From an uncultured Clostridia bacterium (GTDB taxonomy: Bacteria; Bacillota; Clostridia; Christensenellales; Borkfalkiaceae), in contig CAMNIW010000003.1 of NCBI GenBank assembly GCA_946540675.1, forward strand, positions 1 through 34,013: a DNA stretch of 34,013 bases. Direction: 5' to 3'. A program made the position numbers and the translations under genes. Numbering within the stretch: position 1 is the stretch's first letter; every line of letters starts with the position of its first letter. Below the pieces are notes generated by a model. That model searched no databases. It was given only the letters and a program-made list of their open reading frames with translations, and was not told the origin of the DNA. Shown here one piece after another: positions 31,533 through 34,013 of the stretch.

Positions 31533-31922
31533 TTACTTTGAATTGCTTGTCAAATAATCTTCAAGGTCTGTTTTTGCCCGTTTCAAACTCTCAATATCGT
31601 TACCGTTAATCGAATGGGACAAAAGCGCAAGTAAGGCGCGTTGTGTTACGACGTTCGCTTCTTCGATCTTGTCGATATGCGCCGCGTCGTCAATAAACCT
31701 TTGCGTTATTTTCTGACGCTCTCGGTCGATTTCGTCCTTTACGATCTTCATATCTGTTTCTAATGCGTCCAACCGCTCGTCTTGCTTCCGGTTCGGCTTC
31801 TTTAGGGCGGTAATGCACTTTACAATAACGGCGGTTGCTCCTGCAACGACCGATATTGCCCCGCAAATTGCTAATATAGCGTTTATTATGTCTTGCGGTG
31901 TAAACATAATTGGTTCGTTCAT
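31533..31922 (-). CDS. Holin-associated XhlA-like protein (one membrane span plus coiled coil)
   Basis: 129 residues; ATG at 31922 with GAAAGGAAA. A membrane helix (about 10-38, AILAICGAISVVAGATAVIV) is followed by a basic hinge (KKPNRKQDER) and a long coiled coil (LDALETDMKIVKDEIDRERQ). The topology matches XhlA/BhlA-type holin partners, though the usual order has the coil first. First gene of the lysis cassette, 31 bases after the reverse transcriptase gene. Confidence 0.7.
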   Translation of the reverse strand: MNEPIMFTPQDIINAILAICGAISVVAGATAVIVKCITALKKPNRKQDERLDALETDMKIVKDEIDRERQKITQRFIDDAAHIDKIEEANVVTQRALLALLSHSINGNDIESLKRAKTDLEDYLTSNSK

Positions 31923-31952
31923 GTTACGGTTTCCTTTCTGTGTTTCCTTGAT

Positions 31953-33008
31953 TTACTCACATATTACACAATCAAAACGCCCGTTTGTTATTAGTTTCAC
32001 TCGGTCGATTTCTGCCCGTAGTTCCTCGCATAATTTGAACGTGTCGGCGTGTCGCGCGTGTCCGATCCGGCTTTCGATAGAACGGTCGAAAAGTTCTTCG
32101 TCAACTTCTCCGGTTTCAAATGCCCTTAATAATTTCTTGATCCTGCGGGTTGCCTGCTTGCGAAGCGTTATAAACGCCGGAAAGTGTCTATATCCTACGA
32201 AATCAACGCCGTTTTTCGCTGCAAGGATCGTTGTTTTCGGGTTTAATGCTAAATGTAAGCGTTCATTTACAAACTTTTCGATCTTTTCCAAAATCTCGCG
32301 AAGTTCTGCCGGATCTTCGCCCAAAATAATAAAGTCGTCCATATACCGGATATAATAACGGACGCCTAAATCGTGCTTGATGTAATGATCTAATATGTTC
32401 AAATATACGTTTGCGAATAGTTGGGACGTTAGATTTCCGACCGGAATACCTACGCCGTCGGGATAAATGCCGTTGTGGTCTATAATGTGATCTAATATTT
32501 TCAAAACGTCTTTGTCGGATATATAACGCCGGATCTCCGCTTTTAAGATTTCGTGATCTATGCTTTGAAAATAATGGTGTATATCGGCTTTAATTGCGTA
32601 AATCTTCTTTCCCTGCTTTACTTGCATATTGTAAAGCCAACGCGAAAGAATTTTACTTGCTTCGTGTACGCCCTTTTCTTTCCTGCAAGCGTAAGAATGA
32701 AATATAAATCGCTTTTCAAAAATCGGTTCAATGATGTTTACGATCATGTGTTGGATTACTCGATCATAAAACGGCAACGCCATAATAAGGCGTTCTTTTG
32801 GCTCGAATACCTTAAAAACATAATACCGCCCCGCGTGATAAGTGCCGTTTCTAATATCCGCAATCGCTCTTAACAAGTTGATTTCGCGGTCGGCTTCAAA
32901 CCTTAACACTTCGGGACGGTATCTTTTACACTTTCGCGCCTTTTTATACGCCTTGATCGCGTTGTCTATGGTACAAATCGCGTCTAAAATGTGTTTTTCT
33001 GTTTTCAT
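31953..33008 (-). CDS. DGR reverse transcriptase
   Basis: 351 residues, ATG at 33008; no good ribosome binding site is visible, so translation may be weak or coupled. RT motifs in order: LPFYDRVIQH (about 78-87), KADIHHYFQSID with catalytic Asp142, GIPVGNLTSQLFAN where GNLTSQ at 191-196 is the DGR-type form ending in Gln not Pro, RYMDDFIILG with Asp224-Asp225, and NPKTTILAAKNGVDFVGY. It copies the TR RNA with errors at adenines and the cDNA replaces the VR. The gene lies downstream of avd and TR, the usual order, and is the last DGR gene before the lysis cassette. Its 3' end shares a ~42-bp repeat with the terL terminator region. Confidence 0.95.
   Translation of the reverse strand: MKTEKHILDAICTIDNAIKAYKKARKCKRYRPEVLRFEADREINLLRAIADIRNGTYHAGRYYVFKVFEPKERLIMALPFYDRVIQHMIVNIIEPIFEKRFIFHSYACRKEKGVHEASKILSRWLYNMQVKQGKKIYAIKADIHHYFQSIDHEILKAEIRRYISDKDVLKILDHIIDHNGIYPDGVGIPVGNLTSQLFANVYLNILDHYIKHDLGVRYYIRYMDDFIILGEDPAELREILEKIEKFVNERLHLALNPKTTILAAKNGVDFVGYRHFPAFITLRKQATRRIKKLLRAFETGEVDEELFDRSIESRIGHARHADTFKLCEELRAEIDRVKLITNGRFDCVICE
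31967..32002. repeat. Copy of the terL-portal intergenic repeat, coding for the RT C terminus
   Basis: ACATATTACACAAT, one mismatch, then AAAACGCCCGTTTGTTATTA and TTTCAC; the partner copy is at 13862-13903. Here it encodes about LITNGRFDCVICE and the stop. The second stem arm of the partner's terminator is missing. Confidence 0.85.
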
Positions 33009-33213
33009 ATTCTTAAAAATTGTCCGTGTCGCGTTTCGCCCTGCGCCGTTTGCTATGGGTTACTTCTCGATCGGTTCTCTTTTATCTTTGTCCGGCAGCA
33101 GCCGGAACGGGAAGCGTTAAACGCTCTTTACAACCGTCTGACTCATTGTAAAAAGACTTTTACAAAAGCCCTTGCGACGCTTGCGGACAAGACGCCGTCT
33201 AAAAGTTCCAAAA
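33009..33213 (-). ncRNA. Structured TR-RT spacer of the DGR RNA
   Basis: 205 bases without a convincing gene. It has three perfect inverted repeats: TTGTAAAA/TTTTACAA (33146-33165), AGCGTT/AACGCT (33113-33125) and TCCGGC/GCCGGA with a 4-base loop (33091-33106). In characterised DGRs the RNA just downstream of TR is bound by Avd-RT and primes cDNA synthesis; this segment is in that position and strongly folded. Confidence 0.7.
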
Positions 33214-33340
33214 GTCACAAACGCACCAAACGCCAATGTTCGCGTTGACGTTCCACGGGTAATTGTTGCAATTCACGGCACGGTCGCCGTCGTGGACGCC
33301 GTTGTTCCAATTCCCGCCGCAAATGAACGCGTGAAGCGCG
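33214..33340 (-). repeat. DGR template repeat (TR)
   Basis: About 127 bases matching the variable region at 1-126 and the second allele at 33904-34013. In the coding sense it carries nine Asn codons of the AAC/AAT type, the classic design that lets adenine changes reach many residues but no stop codons. The sequence is the un-mutated template, non-coding in function, between avd and RT. Confidence 0.95.
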
Positions 33341-33391
33341 CGGAAATGCAACGCCCGACGATACGGTAATAACGGTTGCCCCAAAGTAAAA

Positions 33392-33415
33392 GGGCGGTCG
33401 CTTTACGCTCCGCCC
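33392..33415 (-). terminator. GC hairpin at the avd stop, 5' of TR
   Basis: Stem GGGCGG/CCGCCC around an inner AGCG..GCGA part; on the - strand CCGCCCTTTTAC follows. It overlaps the avd stop codon. It resembles the hairpin after the VR (33866-33888) in outer stem and in the GC-AAAG-GC inner part. Confidence 0.6.
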
Positions 33416-33828
33416 TGCTTTTTCTCCTTTGCTTCTTTGATAAGTCCGCCGATTAAAGCCCCGATAATCGCGACTTGTGAAGCGCAATAAAACAAAACGT
33501 CTTCGTTTATCGCTGAATATTTAAGGTCGTAAGCAAGTCGTAATTTACGCATAAGCCGTCGTTTTGCACGATCCGCCGTGTAAAGGTGTGAAATAACTTT
33601 TGTTATTTCGTATTGCTCTATTTCGTCCAATATAAGGTCGATTGCTTCGCGGATCTCTTGTTGCAACGTAAACTTTTCGTAATGTGGTAACTTCTTCATT
33701 TTATCGTGAAGATATACGCTAAAATCATACGCCGCTTGATGTGCTTTTGTATGTGTATAGTCTGCCTTTGTATCTAATACGACTTGCGGCACGCTATATT
33801 TTGCTTCGTATTCTTTCGCGTTTTCCAT
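33403..33828 (-). CDS. avd: DGR accessory variability protein (Avd)
   Basis: 141 residues; ATG at 33828 with AGAAAGGCAAGG. It is all helical and basic (LHDKMKKLPHYEKFTLQQEI, IDLILDEIEQYEITKVISHL, RRLMRKLRLAYDLKYSA), the four-helix Avd/23S-IVP pattern including the (K)xPxxEKF.L..(E/Q)(I/L) signature. Avd forms a pentamer that binds RT and the template RNA. The order target, avd, TR, RT agrees with the Bordetella BPP-1 system. Confidence 0.93.
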   Translation of the reverse strand: MENAKEYEAKYSVPQVVLDTKADYTHTKAHQAAYDFSVYLHDKMKKLPHYEKFTLQQEIREAIDLILDEIEQYEITKVISHLYTADRAKRRLMRKLRLAYDLKYSAINEDVLFYCASQVAIIGALIGGLIKEAKEKKQGGA

Positions 33829-33865
33829 TTACGCCGCCTTGCCTTTCTTTAATCTTTGGAATATA

Positions 33866-33888
33866 GGCGGTCGGCTTTCGCCGCCGCC
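33866..33888 (-). promoter_or_regulatory. DGR hairpin downstream of the variable region
   Basis: On the - strand GGCGG, C, GGC, GAAA loop, GCC, GA, CCGCC: two GC stems capped by a GAAA tetraloop, about 15 bases after the end of VR homology. DGR target sites are known to need such a stem-loop just past the VR for efficient retrohoming. The VR has it, the TR 3' side does not. Confidence 0.8.
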
Positions 33889-33895
33889 TTTCTGC

Positions 33896-34013
33896 TTACT
33901 GTGAGTCACAAACGCACCAAACGCCAACGGCCGCGTCGACGTACGACGGGAAATTGCTGCAACCCACGGCACGGTCGCCGTCGTGGACGCCGTTGTACCA
34001 ATGCCCGCCGCGA
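33896..34013 (-). CDS. 3' end of the DGR target gene, second allele (partial)
   Basis: The last 36 codons and the stop TAA (33896-33898) of the same gene that begins at 1103, seen again at the right end. It reads RGGHWYNGV, then GDRAVGC, SNFPSYV and GVWCVCDSQ. The shared bases and the matching offset with bases 1-108 show that this is the circle's overlap and not a different gene. It supplies the stop codon missing at the left end. Confidence 0.88.
   Translation of the reverse strand, partial: RGGHWYNGVHDGDRAVGCSNFPSYVDAAVGVWCVCDSQ
33904..34013 (-). repeat. DGR variable region, allele 2
   Basis: Aligned to TR it differs at 11 template-adenine positions (offsets 23, 25, 26, 32, 38, 46, 52, 58, 59, 92, 98) and at two other positions (offsets 40 and 107). 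Against allele 1 it differs at 16 positions, 14 of them template adenines. Confidence 0.9.

Noticed and set aside
31953..33008. Group II intron or retron as source of the reverse transcriptase
   Set aside because: No maturase domain or intron RNA around it; GNLTSQ, Avd, TR and VR all point to a DGR.
33199..33487. Open frames through the template repeat (61 and 90 codons)
   Set aside because: They only mirror the coding sense of the TR; there is no ribosome binding site, and TR acts as RNA template. The frame continues past the VR homology into unrelated residues.
33896..34013. A second, independent DGR target gene at the right end
   Set aside because: The alignment offset to the left end is exact, including the split Asp codon, which is best explained by a circular overlap. 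Cannot be fully excluded without flanking reads.

Overview
The window looks like an essentially complete temperate siphophage genome of about 34 kb, roughly half G+C. The host is very probably a Gram-positive anaerobe of the Bacillota (Clostridia). Evidence for this is the AAAGGAG/AAAGGGG ribosome binding sites throughout, the HK97-type head and siphovirus tail genes, the large serine integrase, and a piece of a Clostridia-like miaB gene. The first 108 bases align with the last 108 (33906-34013) at the same offset inside one gene. They differ only at a scatter of positions, nearly all of them sites where a diversity-generating retroelement (DGR) mutates. The simplest reading is a circular genome of about 33,905 bp whose assembly broke in a hypervariable region and kept a different allele at each end.

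Almost everything is transcribed leftwards (- strand). In that direction, starting at the lysogeny switch (24,875-25,026), the order is: a Cro-like regulator, a frameshifted Dam methylase, a run of small early genes, a HAD phosphatase, a small alpha-helical protein, a membrane-anchored lytic transglycosylase, an HUH replication initiator, a VRR-NUC nuclease, a late-regulator-like protein, an HNH nuclease, both terminase subunits, portal, ClpP-like protease, capsid, connectors, tail tube, frameshifted tail chaperones, tape measure, Dit, hub and appendage protein, then the DGR target protein (1-1103). Reading wraps round the circle through the DGR cassette (avd, TR, reverse transcriptase; 33.9-31.95 kb) and the lysis cassette (31.9-30.0 kb), and ends at 29,306. 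The only rightward genes are the CI-like repressor, an unknown protein and the serine integrase (25,027-27,630).

The DGR is complete: a C-type-lectin-fold (FGE-sulfatase type) target protein with its variable region at the very C terminus, an Avd accessory protein, a template repeat of about 127 bp, a structured spacer and a reverse transcriptase with YMDD and GNLTSQ motifs. It sits between the tail and lysis genes, so the variable protein is probably the receptor-binding tip and the cassette is expressed late.

Three further points stand out. Near the integrase the phage carries its own promoter, ribosome binding site and the first ~62 codons of miaB, ending inside the conserved GCQMN motif; I infer an attP that rebuilds miaB on integration. 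The octamer CCTGCTGC occurs about 28 times on the + strand whatever the gene direction, and I found none in reverse, as expected of a Chi-like or polar guide sequence. A family of CATATTGCGCAATATG-like palindromes lies in the intergenic regions, one inside an early promoter.
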